Assembly (NCBI GenBank): GCA_011109175.1
Contig: RDEW01000003.1
Location: forward strand, 1,978,923 to 2,042,922
Direction of reading: 5' to 3'
DNA from: Dicyema japonicum
Taxonomy: Eukaryota > Dicyemida > Rhombozoa > Dicyemidae
DNA: 64,000 nt
Below are positions 43,691 to 56,636 of the stretch, in pieces. The notes beneath the pieces are model-generated. The model ran no database searches. It was not told the DNA's origin and worked only from the letters and a program-made list of their open reading frames with translations. The position numbers were made by a program, and so were the translations under genes. How positions within the stretch are numbered: the stretch's first letter is position 1; each line of letters begins with the position of its first letter.

Positions 43691-44490
43691 CCCACGTGGG
43701 TAAAAATAAAAATTTGATTTTTTAAAACTGTTTATTTAAACACTTTTCTTCTTACAAATGCAATAATAAACTACTTATTTCAAGTTTCCTAAGCACCTTA
43801 AATTAGTAATAAAAGTGTACCACAAAAAACTAAAAAGCACGTGGTCAAAAAACTTTTTCAAAAGTGAAATATAATATAACTAAAATTCATTATAATTGTA
43901 AGTAATACTATGGCTACAGTCTGGTTACATTCGGTTACTTCTAGAGGAAATTTTGGTCGAAAAATGTGGACCTTTTATTGGGGGTAACTGACAATTTCAT
44001 TATTTAGAAAGATATCATCAGGGAGATAGTTGAGGTATGCGTATATCACTCAGAAATTACGCTCTCCGTAACAAAATTTGAACAACCCTATTATAGAGAA
44101 TCGAAAATTGTTAAAATGATCATCCAATAATTATTTCAGGAAGATTAGTATACTAATTTTCGCAAAGACCCCTCCCCATCTAAATCAAGAGACGGTTTTG
44201 TATGCAGCTAACATTTCTTTATCTAATGGTATGTAAGCGGTGAGGGAAACCTGTTTGTTAAAATGATCAATAAAATATGGCATTAAAGTAACATAGCGGA
44301 CGATCTAGTCCGTCGGATCGGCTCAATGATCAAAAGGGTCACTTAAGATCCACCTTACACTTGAGGGCTACTCAGTAGCTATCTTCAGAGAGAACATCAT
44401 GGCCATTCAAGCTCCCTAAATTAAGTGCTATTTTAACATTTATTTAATTAAAAAAACTTATCATTAAAAATTACTAGATTCAAAAAACAC
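43691..44490. other. No gene recognised
   Basis: AT-rich. The phrase gtccgtcggatcggctcaatgatc (44.31 kb, first 20 bases compared) recurs loosely near 54.32 kb, a possible short repeat. No coding frame supported. Confidence 0.4.
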
Positions 44491-47440
44491 TATACCCTCG
44501 CAAATTGACGAAAATTTGAAATTTTTATAAAAAAATTAATATCAACTAAGGCTCATTTTTGCGAACTCAGTAATTTAAAAAATTTTAATGAATTTTTGGA
44601 TAAATTCAAAAATAGACACGGATTCAGAATGCTCAAGTTACTGGAGAGTATTTCGGTTTACAATTCTTACAGAAAAATGAATTTTTTTTGGCCAGAAACT
44701 TGGGACAATTTTGTATATTGAATAACACTATAAACAATACAAGAACACCTACTCGAAAAGAAGACAAACCTACATCCCCTGACCTCTCCTTATGTTCCCC
44801 ATCAATGTTTCCCCTCATCAACTGGACTTTAAAATATGAACTAAGAAGTGATCACAACCCTATTATGATGAAAATAAACACTGAAAAAAATTTATCAGAC
44901 AGAATTCCACTTTTTTTAATTTTGAAAGCGCAGATTGGTCCAACTTCTCTAATTACATCGACACCAATATGGAAGTATTTTACACATTGGTATTCTCATC
45001 AATTGACCACATGATCAAAACTTTCACGGACATTATACTCAAAGCAAGAAAACTATTTATTCCAATGCCATCAAACAAGGAATACCTATTATAATAGGCA
45101 CACAAAAACACTTATCAGAGAAAGAAATAAATTAAAGAAGCAAAAGGAATTATCAAATGACGATTTCCAAAAAATGAAATCCTTGAATATACAAATTAAA
45201 CAAGTTACCCAGTCTAGAATCAAGAAACGATGGACATCACTTATTGATTCTCTATCGCCAAATACATCCGAGACGCTGGTATGGAGGAAAATTAAATATT
45301 TGAGACGTTGCAATGAAGGTTCTGAGAAAGTCCTCCACGGACAGGGATGTAGCAACATCGATCCAAATATTTTAATGAAGCACTATGTCGCAATCAGCCA
45401 TAAAAATTTCTCGAGGGAACACAGAGTCTACAAGAAGTTGTATCCATCATATGATTTGATTGTCTTTATTCCACAAGAAGTTCAAACCGCAATCATGGAT
45501 GCCAAAAACTCCCGTTTCCGAGGTGCTGACAATGTCTCGATGATGGAACTGAAACACCTTGGTGAAAAAGCAACTAAATTCCTATCATACGTTTATCCTA
45601 TATCTGTGAACAATAATATGATACCTTCTATATGGAAGAAATCCATAATTCTGCCAATTCAGAAGCCAAACAAACCTGCAAACGATCCCTCTGATCCCTC
45701 TTTTTATCGTCCAATTGCAATACTATGTGCAATGTCCCGAATTTTAGAAAAATTAATCTTAACACGAATCAAAAATATTGTACCAAATCGAGTATTCCAG
45801 CATGGATTCCGCGAAAATCATTCTACTACGACTCACTTAACAAAATTAACTCAATATATTTCTGATGGATTCTCTTATCCAAAACCACATAAAAGGACCA
45901 CAATGGCTTCAATAGACTTGAAGAAAGCATTCGACTCCGTATCCCGGATCCTGCTTATAGAGAAAATTTCTAACACTCTTATAAATCCAAACATTAAAAG
46001 ATGGCTGTCGAACTTTTTAAGTGGAAGAAGAGGACAAGTGATGTCAGACAACTGAAAATCTAAATCCTGTACACCAATGACCTTCCCACCAATGACGATC
46101 CCGATACATTAATACTCTCATACGCAGATGACATTGTTCTTTCAACGAGAGACTCTATGAGAAGGCAGGGATAAAACTTCAAAGTTATATTAGTATGTTG
46201 GAACATTGGCTCACATCAAGTCGACTGGAAGTTTCTACAGGAAAGTCGTTTATAACAATATTCTCTACATATAGAAGATCATTATACTCTCCCAAAAATC
46301 AAATTGTTTGGATATGAAATTCCTATGAATAAGTCTCCAACAATACTAGGATTAAAGTTGGATACTCTCCTGACATTCGGCCAACATGTCAATGACGTTA
46401 TTACCAAAGTCAGGAGGAGGACCAACATATTGAAAATTTTGTCCCGATCACCAATCGGGCACAACACCTTCTTACTACAGAAAATTTACAGACAATACAT
46501 ACTGCCAGTAATCGAATATGCATGTCCCTCCTGGAGCTCGATGATTTCTGAATCGTCGTATCAAATATTAGAAGCCGCACAACAAAAATAATAAGAAAAC
46601 CGTGGATAACGTATTGAATGTTAAAGAACACCTAAGGTGGAGAGTGAAGTCATTTCTACAGTGGGCAATGAAAACCGGCTGTCCGCTTTCACTCTCTATA
46701 TCTGACTATCTAGAAAATGCGGGAAATCTATGGAGAATGAGACCGTCCCCGTTTCTACCAATTCTGTTGGATCTTCGAGGACCCCAAACGAGAGCCAGAA
46801 CCCGGAAAACCGGGATCACTTAGTTTGTAGTTAACTTTTAACTTTTTCTAATCCGGTGATCTTGGGGTAAAAAAATGAATTTAAAGAATACGGTATTTAT
46901 TACAAAAATGACTTGGGAAGACGAATCCGAAGAGACAGTCAGGAACTGTTCCAGGGTTTTAAATAACAAATAACGAAATTCTTGAAATTAATATTAATGA
47001 TACAGCAATCAGAAGAACAGACATTTTCGATCCTCTCTTGAGGATTTTGTAAATATTGAATACACGGAAAATGAAACATTTATTGACAATGAAAATTCTT
47101 TAGAAGATTCAGAAAATAGTGAACAAGAATTTGAAAAAAATAAGACCTCTAGACAAAATGGATTTTCCAGATTTAACTGCAATAGAGTGAACTCTTAGCT
47201 AATGTTGAGAAGGAACATGAAGTTTCTCTAATTTCTTGAATAAAGTTTCTCTAGTAAGAAAAAACATTTAAGAATTACATTTTATTTTAATAAAACTTAA
47301 ATACATTTTTTTGTTCTTTTAAGGCATTTCTAAAATATTCTTTGTTCATTGTTTTTCAAAATTATTGAATTTATTTTTTTTCAAGTTGGCCACAAAATTA
47401 TAAGGAACCAAAAATGCCCAATTTGCGAGGGTCGAGTATA
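44491..47440 (+). mobile_element. Second Tigger-like element, internally deleted and split by LINE C
   Basis: Left end taccctcgcaaattgacg near 44493 and right end (reversed) gaccctcgcaaattggg near 47434 form TIRs flanked by ta. Left of the LINE the plus strand encodes FKNRHGFRMLKL, a helix-turn-helix of the Tc5/CENP-B type. Right of it LKNTVFITKMTWEDESEE and TVRNC match the Tigger post-catalytic block, then an acidic tail (IEYTENETFIDNENSLEDSE). The DDE core is absent. Confidence 0.55.
44685..46870 (+). mobile_element. LINE family C (Jockey-like), 5'-truncated, inserted in Tigger remnant
   Basis: It begins inside the endonuclease (LARNLGQFCILNNT, DKPTSPDLSLCSPSMF, LRSDHNPIMMKI), with the SDH block present. 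ORF 45174-46055 (293 codons) carries GADNVSMMELKHLG, MIPSIWKKSIILPIQKPNKP, SFYRPIAILCAMSRILEKLI, RVFQHGFRENHST, MASIDLKKAFDSVSRI and FLSGRRGQV. After a shift, LILSYADDIVLSTRD (intact YADD near 46.13 kb), LGLKLDTLLTFGQHV and YILPVIEYACPSWSS follow, with a 3' end RARTRKTGIT-stop. aaaaatgaattt flanks it (44673-44684, 46871-46882) as a likely target-site duplication. Best copy of family C. Confidence 0.78.
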
Positions 47441-47499
47441 TCTCCAAATATATCTCCAATATCGTATAAAAACCATTTAATGCACCAAATGATTAGATA

Positions 47500-48830
47500 T
47501 CAATTACTTTTACGGAGGTCGTAAGGTCAATGAACGAACTAAAAAATGGTCGTTCCCCTAAACCCGAAAACATCAACCCAGAGTTCCAAAAATATGGACC
47601 ACCTGTGCTAATTGATAGAATTACAACACTTCTCAATTCTATATTTGCCAGAAAGGAATACCTTTGCTTGGATCTGTATAACTAATCCCAATCCAGAAAC
47701 AAACAAGCCAGCTGGCCCAGTGAAAACCTACACCCGATAATCAATCCCAACACTCTACGTAAATCTTGACATTGGTTACACTGATTGAGTGGACGACTAT
47801 CTCACACCAAGTCATAATGGATTCAAAACAGGGAGATCGACGAAAGATATAGTATCCTTATCTCCATAGTGCGTCGAGGTCTACTACTGAATATAGTGGA
47901 AGGATTTCTGGACTCTGACTCTGAAAATGATAAGTGTTCTCCTTTTAAACACGAAGTTATGAGTTCGAATTGGTAAAACTACGTCAATTCCTATATAATA
48001 TGGGTATTCCTCAAGGGGACTCCCTCTCACCTTAGCTATTTGTCATATTCTTGGAAACGGCGATACGTGATCTTCGAAGATTTTATGAAAGTAACATAGA
48101 AGAATCCATTTATACTGACGACGTCGACCTCATATCGAGAGATAGATCAGCCCTTATTCGCCTATTGGAAATAGCTCCCAATGAAGTCAAAAAATGGTAC
48201 CTAACCATGAATGTTAGTAAAACAGAAATAGTGGACATGGAAAAATACCAATAAGCTTGGATCCTTAATTGGAGACATAAGGACATTGTTCGAATAAAGA
48301 CCCTCGCTACAGCTGCGTTGAACAAAGTTAAAAAGAACTGGATTGACAGAAAACGATCAAATACATCATTCCAGCTAAGGCCCTTGTTAAACCTGTCCTA
48401 TTATATAATTCATCAACGTGGACCATGTCCAAGGCTGAGGAACAGGGATAGATTCCTTTCATTGAAAGCAGGTGACAATGTTCAGATTCCAAGGAAAATA
48501 AACAAGAAAACTTTACATAATGTTTGCGCCTCTTGTCTCAAGATCACTGAGTGAGATGGAGACTATTCGGACATATACTGTGATTAAAAATGGATACCCC
48601 AGCTAATATAGCGATGGAGGAGTACTACGTTGAGACTTGATCATGTTTCTGTGAACGGCCGCGAATCGCACTACATGGTATACTCGATACTGATCTTAAG
48701 TATGCAAAAAGGACAATGTAATCGGAAAACATATGGATGACTTGAGAGAGGTTGTAATCGGTAAGTGGAACCGCTTAGTTTGATAGTTTCACCCCTGCCT
48801 CAATAGAAAAGCGCCCACATACAGTTAGTT
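47500..48830 (+). mobile_element. LINE family B reverse transcriptase and C-terminal fragment
   Basis: Plus strand: MNELKNGRSPKPENINPEF, LFVIFLETAIRDLRRFYESN, ESIYTDDVDLISRDRSALI (catalytic box YTDD), WYLTMNVSKTEIVD, then WRLFGHIL and ERPRIALHGILDTDLKYA, all colinear with 55.4-56.3 kb. Stops and shifts throughout. Confidence 0.65.
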
Positions 48831-50700
48831 AAAAGCTTCTCCGCGTAGCCCTAAAATGGTTTAGCTTGAGCCATGCTTTACAGCCATCCTCCTCGCCATC
48901 TTGTTTCTGGCCCTCAATACAGAGAGTAAAATAATTTATCCATTTTTTCAATACTATTTTTTTAAATTAAATAGCATGTAAAAAACAAAAAACCCATTTT
49001 ATTTATTAATTAAAAAAGCGTGCTCTTGAAGCTGCAGGCTTCCAGGCAGTACTGGAGCCCGTAGGAGTGGACCGCGGAGACGGGAAAAAACAGGATGAGT
49101 TAACTATCTCCGTTCACTGAGGGAAAATCGCTCGTATGGGACTGCACTGTTCTGGATTCTTTCTCGAACTCGATGATACTCAGCTTTATCCAAGCAGCGA
49201 TAGTTCTGGCAATTTTTTCAAGTAATATCCGGAAACTGAATCAAATCCTAGTCTAGTCTCCATTTTTATTCTAGATGCTGTTCCGTATACAACTTTATAC
49301 ATCTTAGATGTTTCCCTTTCAGACATAGAGTTCCTCCTTGCTATCTTCAAATCTTTTTTGCTTCAAGGCACAAGAAAGCTTTGTGGCATGGTTTAAAAAT
49401 GGCACGCTATAATTTAGAAAAGAATAATAAATAAAATTTTTATTTAATAGAAATGGCCCAATAAGCGGGGTTAATTATTTTTATTTATTATTATTATTTT
49501 ATTGGTCGGAAATTAAATAACTATCATAAAATAAACTTATTATTTTTAAAATTTATCCAAGCAGCCATGTGGAACAAAAATACCTCTCCTGCTGACGGAA
49601 TCTACAACTTGTAGATGTGGTTCCGGATTTCATCACATTTGCGAGGAAGATGGACACCTACTAAGCCTCTCACTGTTTCACGCAAAAGAAAATCGGTTGG
49701 CTAAGAAATTTCGGCTTTCTCTGCAAGGATCAAAGAAAGCATTTCCGTTCGGCAGCTGGAACGATGGAAACGCACAGGCTTTGGATGGCACGTTTGGTTG
49801 CGGGAACTGTGATCACCTAACTACTTGAAATTTCTATTGTGTTTTTTCGGTGATTCCGGAGTTAGTAAATAAAAAAAGTGTCACATATAGAGGGTGCCCT
49901 AAGACGGAGTTTTATTGGGGCGGGGTTGGACTGTATAACTGTTACTTTAATAATAGATGAATAGATAATTCATGTTCGGTGGAAGGGATTATTAAATGAA
50001 CATGCGATGTATCTTATTAGTTGACTCAGAGATGTTCAATTCCCAACTAAATGGTTGGAAGGACTACGCCTGGAGGTATCACCTACAAAATAATTTGTGA
50101 CTCTCTTTACATCTTGGTAGACCGTTAAATTATGCAGCAGTCTTACTACTAGCTGTATACAGAAACGTCTTTTGATTTAGATGGGAGGTTCTTCACATCT
50201 TGCATCATGCAGGAAACCTAAAACCACGACTCCCTTTAAAGAGCACACCAACCATTGATTGTCAAGGACTTACGTTCGCAAATATGTTGAGAACCGGGCA
50301 CTTACGAAAATGAAAATGCTTTAGATAATCTCAAAACCCCTTGGGAGAAACACTGGGCCACTTTTCGCTGTATACCAGCATTGACCTACGCAAGTGAGTC
50401 GAGGTCAATGGCCATCTCCTGCTCTTCTTAAAACTGTCCGTAATTCAAGAAACTGTCAAAAGAGTCATTGCAGCAACTAAAAGAGTCATCGTCTGTCCCT
50501 CTGGAAGCAGTTTTGATTGGACGACAATGGAAGTTGGTGAGGGAAGCTACTAACAACCCCCTCTACAAAGCCATGACCAAATACTCAAGTTACGAGACAA
50601 CTACATGTCTTCCAGGATTATCGCCCACTTACAATAGGACCTCCCCCATGTCGGTCTGGGTACATTTAACCCGGTAATCCTGAGGTAATAATAATTAGGT
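48831..50700 (+). other. TE debris; no host gene
   Basis: At 49.59-49.66 kb TTCRCGSGFHHICEEDGHLL resembles the CRCG...H block of family F, and gtgatcacctaactactt (49.81 kb) resembles a LINE C 3' end. An ORF at 50468-50677 (AVLIGRQWKLVREATNN) has no clear family. Low-complexity AT runs lie near 49.43-49.56 kb. No short-intron gene found. Confidence 0.4.
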
Positions 50701-50908
50701 GATTCGCCATCCTCATTTAATAAATTCACTAATTAGTTTCCTGGCTTTTTATATTCTTCCTGAATTTAATCAATATTCTACAGTGTTAGTTTGATGGGAG
50801 TTAAAAGCCCTCCCCCAACTTGAAGTCCCAGACCTTCCAAAGATCCCGTCATTGGGTCAGAGAAACTTCTAAGACATAAAAATTTAAAGAAATTTAAAAT
50901 ATAAAAAT

Positions 50909-52503
50909 TTAGAGTCTTTCAAAGGGGTTGCCAATGGAAGGAGGGTGAATGTCCTTAAAGAAGTCCCATATTAAAATAGTATCATCATGGGAGCAGGTCA
51001 TAATTTTAAAATCATCAAACATTAGTCTGAACACTCTCCCTGTGTGTTCCTTCAGAGTCGACAAACAGTGATCCCGCTTATTCCAATCGGGAGACATCAG
51101 AGACTTGTAATCCCAAATTTTGATCCTCCTGCAAATTAATCCAACAATATTACGAGTCGTAGGATCCACTCACAATGTAGTTCTGGTTGAATCGAATACA
51201 CCTCACCAAGTCATCATGGCCTTGCAGAACTCTCAGGCATATTCCCCCAACAATGTCCCACAGTCTGATGGTCTTGTCTGAACTCCCACTCGCCACAATA
51301 TTCCTCCGTTGATGCAAGCAAGCTATCCCCCGTTTGTGTCCCTCCAAAGTATATTTCGCAGTAAACGTTTTCCTCGACCACACAATGATAGATCGGTCCC
51401 CGGAGGCCGTGACAATAAAAGACTCGTCAAAATCCACAACATTCACTGCAGCATCGTGTCCGATCAGTTTGCACATCTCAACAAATCCCTCCCCCGGCTT
51501 GTGAGTCCACACAATCGCTGTGCTGTCCTTTGAACAAGTAACCAAGATTTCATGGTCAAATTTCAGGTACAAAACGGCCTGGGAGTGCCCGTCCAACACT
51601 TGTGTCTCTTCCCCACTGTTAATATCCCACACACTGCAGTCTATACAGTCAACTACCGAATGGTGTAGTCAGACGATCCGGTTATGAGCTTATTGTCGTC
51701 AAACTGAAGACACAGAACGGACCCAGAGTGCCCAGATATCACCTTGCCGACACAGTTGCTCTTCAAATTCCAAAACTACCGTGAGGGAATACATACCTTC
51801 ACCGTGTTGTCCCGATGACCGGAAACAATCTTGTTCTCGTCATATTGGAGACAGTAGACCCCGTTGGTCTGGTCAAACTGGAGTTTTCTGACATAACAGC
51901 GTCCAGATCGCCAGCGCTTTCTCAGTCTCTGGAAATAATAAGCTTCAATCTCACGTAAATCTCCTTTTTAATGAATTGGTACATATTGTGGTAAAAATCC
52001 TTATTTTTGATATCCCTAACGTCAGGGATGTCAAAATAAATCATCCTAAAGTAAGTTGGGGACCAACCATCCACGTTTCTGAACAATTTCCCGCCAAACC
52101 GAACGCTGTGTCATTTTCTGTTCAATTATAAACTTCCAGCAGAGATGAATACGGACGATTGAAAACAAGGACCGGGAGGTGCTCTCAAGGCTAATTATTG
52201 ATTTTTTGTCGAGGTAGCTGAGAATCCCTTGAACGAGTTGAGCGTGACCGGCCTCTGAAAGTAATAAAACGAAGGAACCGTGTAAGGCTTGGATGATGTT
52301 ACAGAAAAGCAAAGGCTGAATGAACTGAAGAATGTCCCCCATTTGGTCGGTATCTAGTTTGTTTATTAGCTTACGGATTATCAGATTCTGAAAAGTCATA
52401 CATTCATAGAAACTCTCTCCTCTTCGTTTAATAACTCAAAGTTTTGAAAAATTTCGTTGATTAGTTCGTAATTGCAGGAGTTTTTGCTAGCCATTTCAGT
52501 CAT
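50909..52503 (-). CDS. F-box/WD40 protein, beta-TrCP (Slimb) type
   Basis: Substrate receptor of an SCF ubiquitin ligase that recognises phosphodegrons (beta-catenin, I-kappa-B class). Seven exons with introns of 26, 22, 26, 21, 23 and 25 nt, all GT-AG, give exactly 484 codons. An N-terminal dimerisation-like segment (NLIIRKLINKLDTDQMGDIL) precedes the F-box (GILSYLDKKSIISLESTSRS, VWREIVQKRGW). Seven WD repeats follow: NGVYCLQYDENKIVSGHRDN, GSVLCLQFDDNKLITGSSDY, VLYLKFDHEILVTCSKDS, VVDFDESFIVTASGDRSI, HKRGIACLH...SGSSDKTI, DLVRCIRFNQNYIVSGSYDS and FDDFKIMTCSHDDTILIWDF. Order and wording follow vertebrate BTRC closely. Start at the upstream in-frame ATG (52503). Intact. Confidence 0.95.
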
Positions 52504-53729
52504 TTTATTGTTGAAATTGACCCACAAAATGCAATAAATTTAAATAATAATTTTCATATTAATTAATTATTTTTTCAAAATGAAAAAATTAATTTAAATA
52601 AATTTGAATTCGCAAACATAATTTTTTTCTTCTTCCTCCTCTCCTTTGTCGGTTTTGGATCACTTAGCTGAGAACTTTTATTTCCTTCTTTTTGACCCAG
52701 TAATCCCGTTGTAATATTAATTCTATATCTTTAATATTATTTTATTCAATAGTAATTTAATTTTTCTAATTGATTTTCTGCCAAATTACGTTTTTGTCAA
52801 TAAACCATTCAAAGTTGTTTTTATTATATTTTTCGCATAGTGGCCATTCCGTTGGTGCCCACTACCTTCGACATTACTTAATAATTCTAGAATTAGCTTC
52901 CACGGCCACAAATAAAAGAGTTAGAATGTAGGTTTTTTTCTATCAATAAAACCACATTCTGTTATATTTTTTGCGGTATTTTAATGACAACAAAGGTTCA
53001 GAAATGAGAAAAAAATCCACGTTCGGGCATCCACCCTAATAAAGGGAGATAGAGAGACATTTCACATACTTCATCTGTGAATACGAGATAGCCTATTCCA
53101 CAGAAGATATGCTTATGGTACGAGCTTCCAACTTTTATGTACAGTTTCAGACATATGATTTTCTGAGTTCTTTTGGCCATCCTATTGTTTTTCAAATTTC
53201 ATGTCGTAGCATGGACTCCTCTGTGACCTTATCCTTCTTATATTTCATTTTGCTCTGCGATGTAAGAATCAGTTCTCTTCAAGAAGTTCGTCATCCCCTT
53301 CGTTAAAACTTATCCGATCGATCTTAGGATCTGGTTCATGAGAGGTTGACGAAAAAAGAACGGTGTTAGAGCGAGTTCTAGTGCTGAGCGAATCACAATT
53401 CTTCAAAAACAAAGCGACGACCTGCATCGGATCCAGCCATTTTAATCAAGAGAAATATTCAGTATTGTTTCTATGGGCTGCCTTAGAGTCCATGTTCGTG
53501 AGATATGGTGATGTCTGTAGAAAAAAGAGAACAAAATGTGAGATGTAAAAATAGTGCTGTATGCGAATCAAGAGTTGTTAGGTTAGACTAGAAAAGCTAG
53601 AAGGTGAATCAATAGGATACATGACTCAGGTAATTAAGACAAGATACTTTGGGATCCCCAAGAACTGATGAACTGTTATATTTCAAGATTGGACAGCATT
53701 ATCTTTCACGCCTTGCTTCCCTATCGACG
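52504..53729. other. No gene recognised
   Basis: Upstream region of the beta-TrCP gene. ggatcacttagctgagaac (52.66 kb) resembles the 3' end of LINE C. ORFs of about 65 codons on both strands near 53.0-53.5 kb match no family. Confidence 0.4.
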
Positions 53730-54050
53730 AAAAAAAGGGATGTTTGGTTCAGAGCTCTTTCATATGCCCCCTTGGGATGCTATTGGATGACGACCCCAAG
53801 GGAATAGTGGTCTGCGTCCCCTTCGGATTAGATGTGTGCATGGTCTGCCGCTGTCGATGCGGAAGGATCGTTGACTGAAAGGTTTTCACGTCCTAGAGGG
53901 ACTCCAAGTCATAGAGTCATCAACGGAGTTATTGCGTGGGAACTGGAAGCAGCCGGATTCTCGGTTCAGTTGAAGCCTCTTGACAGATTTCAGTCAAAGA
54001 AAGACCTGACGAACCTCTTCCATGAAAAAGTGGTAGATACTTGACCTGGT
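53730..54050 (+). mobile_element. Family F C-terminal domain fragment
   Basis: Two frames together give VVCVPFGLDVCMVCRCRCGR-IVD and then RFSRPRGTPSHRVINGVIAW, ELEAAGFSVQLKPLDR, colinear with the CRCG...R...N.I..AL..AG..EP stretch at 33.7-33.85 kb. Truncated before the WDATC block. Confidence 0.55.
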
Positions 54051-54689
54051 ACTCCACACTTAACTGAAAGATATGTTCACCTATCTGTTAACTGATGCGT
54101 TGATAATTAAATAAATTTTAAACTTAAAACCTTGAAATATCATTTGCCTCTTTGAAAATGGCAGAAATCTGTTTGGGACACCTACTCAGAATAATTTGGA
54201 CGTTTCTATCTGCTTCCAGGCAAGTAGAGTATCACAAAAAGGAAGTACCGTAAATTTCGAAAGATCCTTTCGGTTTGGAGACGTCGGGAATCCATGGCCC
54301 ACAACCGAACTACCTAGTCAGTCGGATTGATTCAATGATCCAAATGGTCACAAGGATCAACACAAAATATGATGACTTCGAAAGCGTATCTCGATAGCAA
54401 TCGTCTGAGGAGATATCCTGGCAATAAGATCGCTCGGGTCTATGATAACGAAAGCGAGTAATCAACGTCTGGAAACGGAGAGGCTGTTCCAATCGATTTC
54501 TAACAATTATCAAGAAAAACAACCACTCAATTATCTCTGCTGGAATACTTTGATTGTTTTGTTACGTATTAAGCAATTATTTCTGAAAAAATGATGATTA
54601 TTAATTACTTATTATTAGGGCACACAAAGTCATATAAGTCATATCTTACTTTATTGGTCATATTAATGATTTTTATAAATATAATTATT

Positions 54690-55290
54690 ATTTAATCTAA
54701 TTTGTCTCCAATCGTCTTTAATTTGTTTCTGAATCATCTCTCCGTTCTGATGAATAATAATGACATGCTACTTTCCTATGCCGATGACATAGTTGTCGCA
54801 TCTAGGGACGTATATGTCGAACATGCTAAAGAAAGACTACAAGGGATATAAATAACATACATGGATAGTTGTGCGAAAATCGATTAAATGCATGTTCCGG
54901 AAAGTCAGCAGTCACTCTATTCACTAAGAATAGAAAAATAGGAACGCAAACAATTGATGTCACGTTAAATGGAGTACCAATATCACAAAAGAAATCGAAG
55001 AAGATACTGGGTATAACTTTTGATACTTTGCTCGGCTTCTCGGCTCATATGGAATCCATCATAGCAACCTGTGCAAAAAAGATCAATTTTAAAGCCTTCC
55101 TTTGGAACTGTTAAAAAATTTATCCGCCAGGTACCGGGACTCTCTACAAGCAGTATATCGAGCCAACAATAGGCTATGCATGTGCTGCTGGGGATCTAAC
55201 TTGGCGGCAAGGAACCTAGTAAAAATTCAAGAGATCCAGTCAATAGCAATAAAGTTACTGGAAAAATATACGGATAAAGAAATTGCGAGA
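54690..55290 (+). mobile_element. LINE family C reverse transcriptase end and post-RT region
   Basis: LSPIVFNLFLNHLSVLMNNN, DMLLSYADDIVVASRD (intact YADD near 54.78 kb), ACSGKSAVTLFTKNR, KKILGITFDTLLGFSAHM and NLVKIQEIQSIAIKLL follow the order of the 46.1-46.6 kb copy. The last block lies in the same open frame as the LINE B sequence that follows. Confidence 0.65.
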
Positions 55291-56319
55291 TCCACAGCTG
55301 ATGCGGTCTGGAGTCACAGATGGAGGTGTGCAACATATCAAAGATACCGTAACGCCACCAATATTCTGGGAATTGACCTATCAAGAGCTTTTGATACGGT
55401 TAACAGGAACAAATTAATGGGGATACTGAGCGGATTTCTTGATGAGTCGAGTCTAAGGATGACCCGAATTCTACTTTCCAACACTGAGCTCCTCGTGAGA
55501 GTCGGAAATACCTATTCAAGAAAATTTGAATCAAACACGGGCACTCCACAAGGAGACTCTTTTTCTCCCCTATTATTCACAATTTATTTGGAAGCCGCTA
55601 TGAGGGAACTTAGACCGTTATACCAAGGAAAGACGGAAGAAGTGATCTACGCGGACGATGTAGACCTAATTTCTGAAGACAAAGAGGTCCTGGAACACCT
55701 ATTAGAAAAAGCACCAGATGTACTAGGGAAATGGTTTTTTACTGTGAACAGAGAGAAAACAGAACTCACAGAGATAAGAAGGATGAGTAACGTCCTAGAA
55801 GAGAAGTGGCGACAAGTAAAGAAACTCGGTTCACTTATGGGAGATAGCGAAGATATCTTACGTAGGAAAACTCTAGCCAATGCTGCGTTATATAAACTGA
55901 AAAATCTATGGCTCAATCAAAGAGGCATCGACACGAAAATGAGAATCCTATTATACGACTCATTCATAAAACCCGTACTTTTATATAACGCTGGAACTTG
56001 GGCGACCTCATCAGCGGATATGGAAAGACTAGACTCGTTCCACAGAGGTCAGCTGAGAAAAATAACAGGAACTACTTGGCCTACGAGAATATCGAGGAAT
56101 GCTTTATATAAGAGATGCAGCACTAGACCTATCAGTTTAGAAGTACTGGAATCCCGATGGAAGCTCTTCGGACACGTGCTGAGGATGGAATTAACATCCC
56201 CACCGAACATATCTATGGAAACATACTATGTTAGTCAAGAAGGCCGCTATCGTGGAAGACCTAGAACAACACTGCCAATAGTCTTACAAAAAGACCTGGT
56301 CAATATTAAAAAAATCTAA
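55102..56319 (+). mobile_element. LINE B reverse transcriptase ORF fused to LINE C sequence (405 codons)
   Basis: A single open frame. Codons 1-55 come from family C post-RT sequence. From about codon 65 it is family B: DAVWSHRWRCATYQRYRN, ILGIDLSRAFDTVNRNKLMG, TGTPQGDSFSPLLFTIYLEA, EVIYADDVDLISEDKEVLE (intact YADD near 55.65 kb), KWFFTVNREKTELT, then KLGSLMGD, RLDSFHRGQLRKITGTTWPT, RWKLFGHVLRMELTSPPNIS and YRGRPRTTLP. The most intact family B RT in the window, without its endonuclease. Confidence 0.75.
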
Positions 56320-56439
56320 AAAATGCCGACGACCTGGACAACATGAGAGCCTTGGCTAGGAACAGGGGAGCATGGAAAAGGATGACATCCAACCTTGTTT
56401 CTCGTGAAGTGCTTAAATAATAATAATAAAGAAATTGCC

Positions 56440-56610
56440 CCCAGAACACACGAGTGTATCATAGAGGCAACTGGAGGTAATTTTAGAAGAGGAGGGAAAA
56501 AAGACCCCCATCCGTATAGAAAATGTGTGGGGTCACGGTCGGAGCATCGAGAAAAGATGGCCTCTAAATCCATCGGATTATGCAGACTTCGGTACCGAAT
56601 TGAGTAAATG
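56440..56610 (+). mobile_element. LINE terminal module fragment
   Basis: ECIIEATGGNFRRGGKKDPH and PYRKCVGSRSEHREKM match 16.6-16.77 kb (MIEANGTVLLRRT, LYRKCAGTQSEHREK) and 33.44-33.57 kb. Its attachment just after a family B end suggests a recombinant 3' end. Confidence 0.5.
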
Positions 56611-56636
56611 AAACCCAAATCGAACGGCCGCCCACT

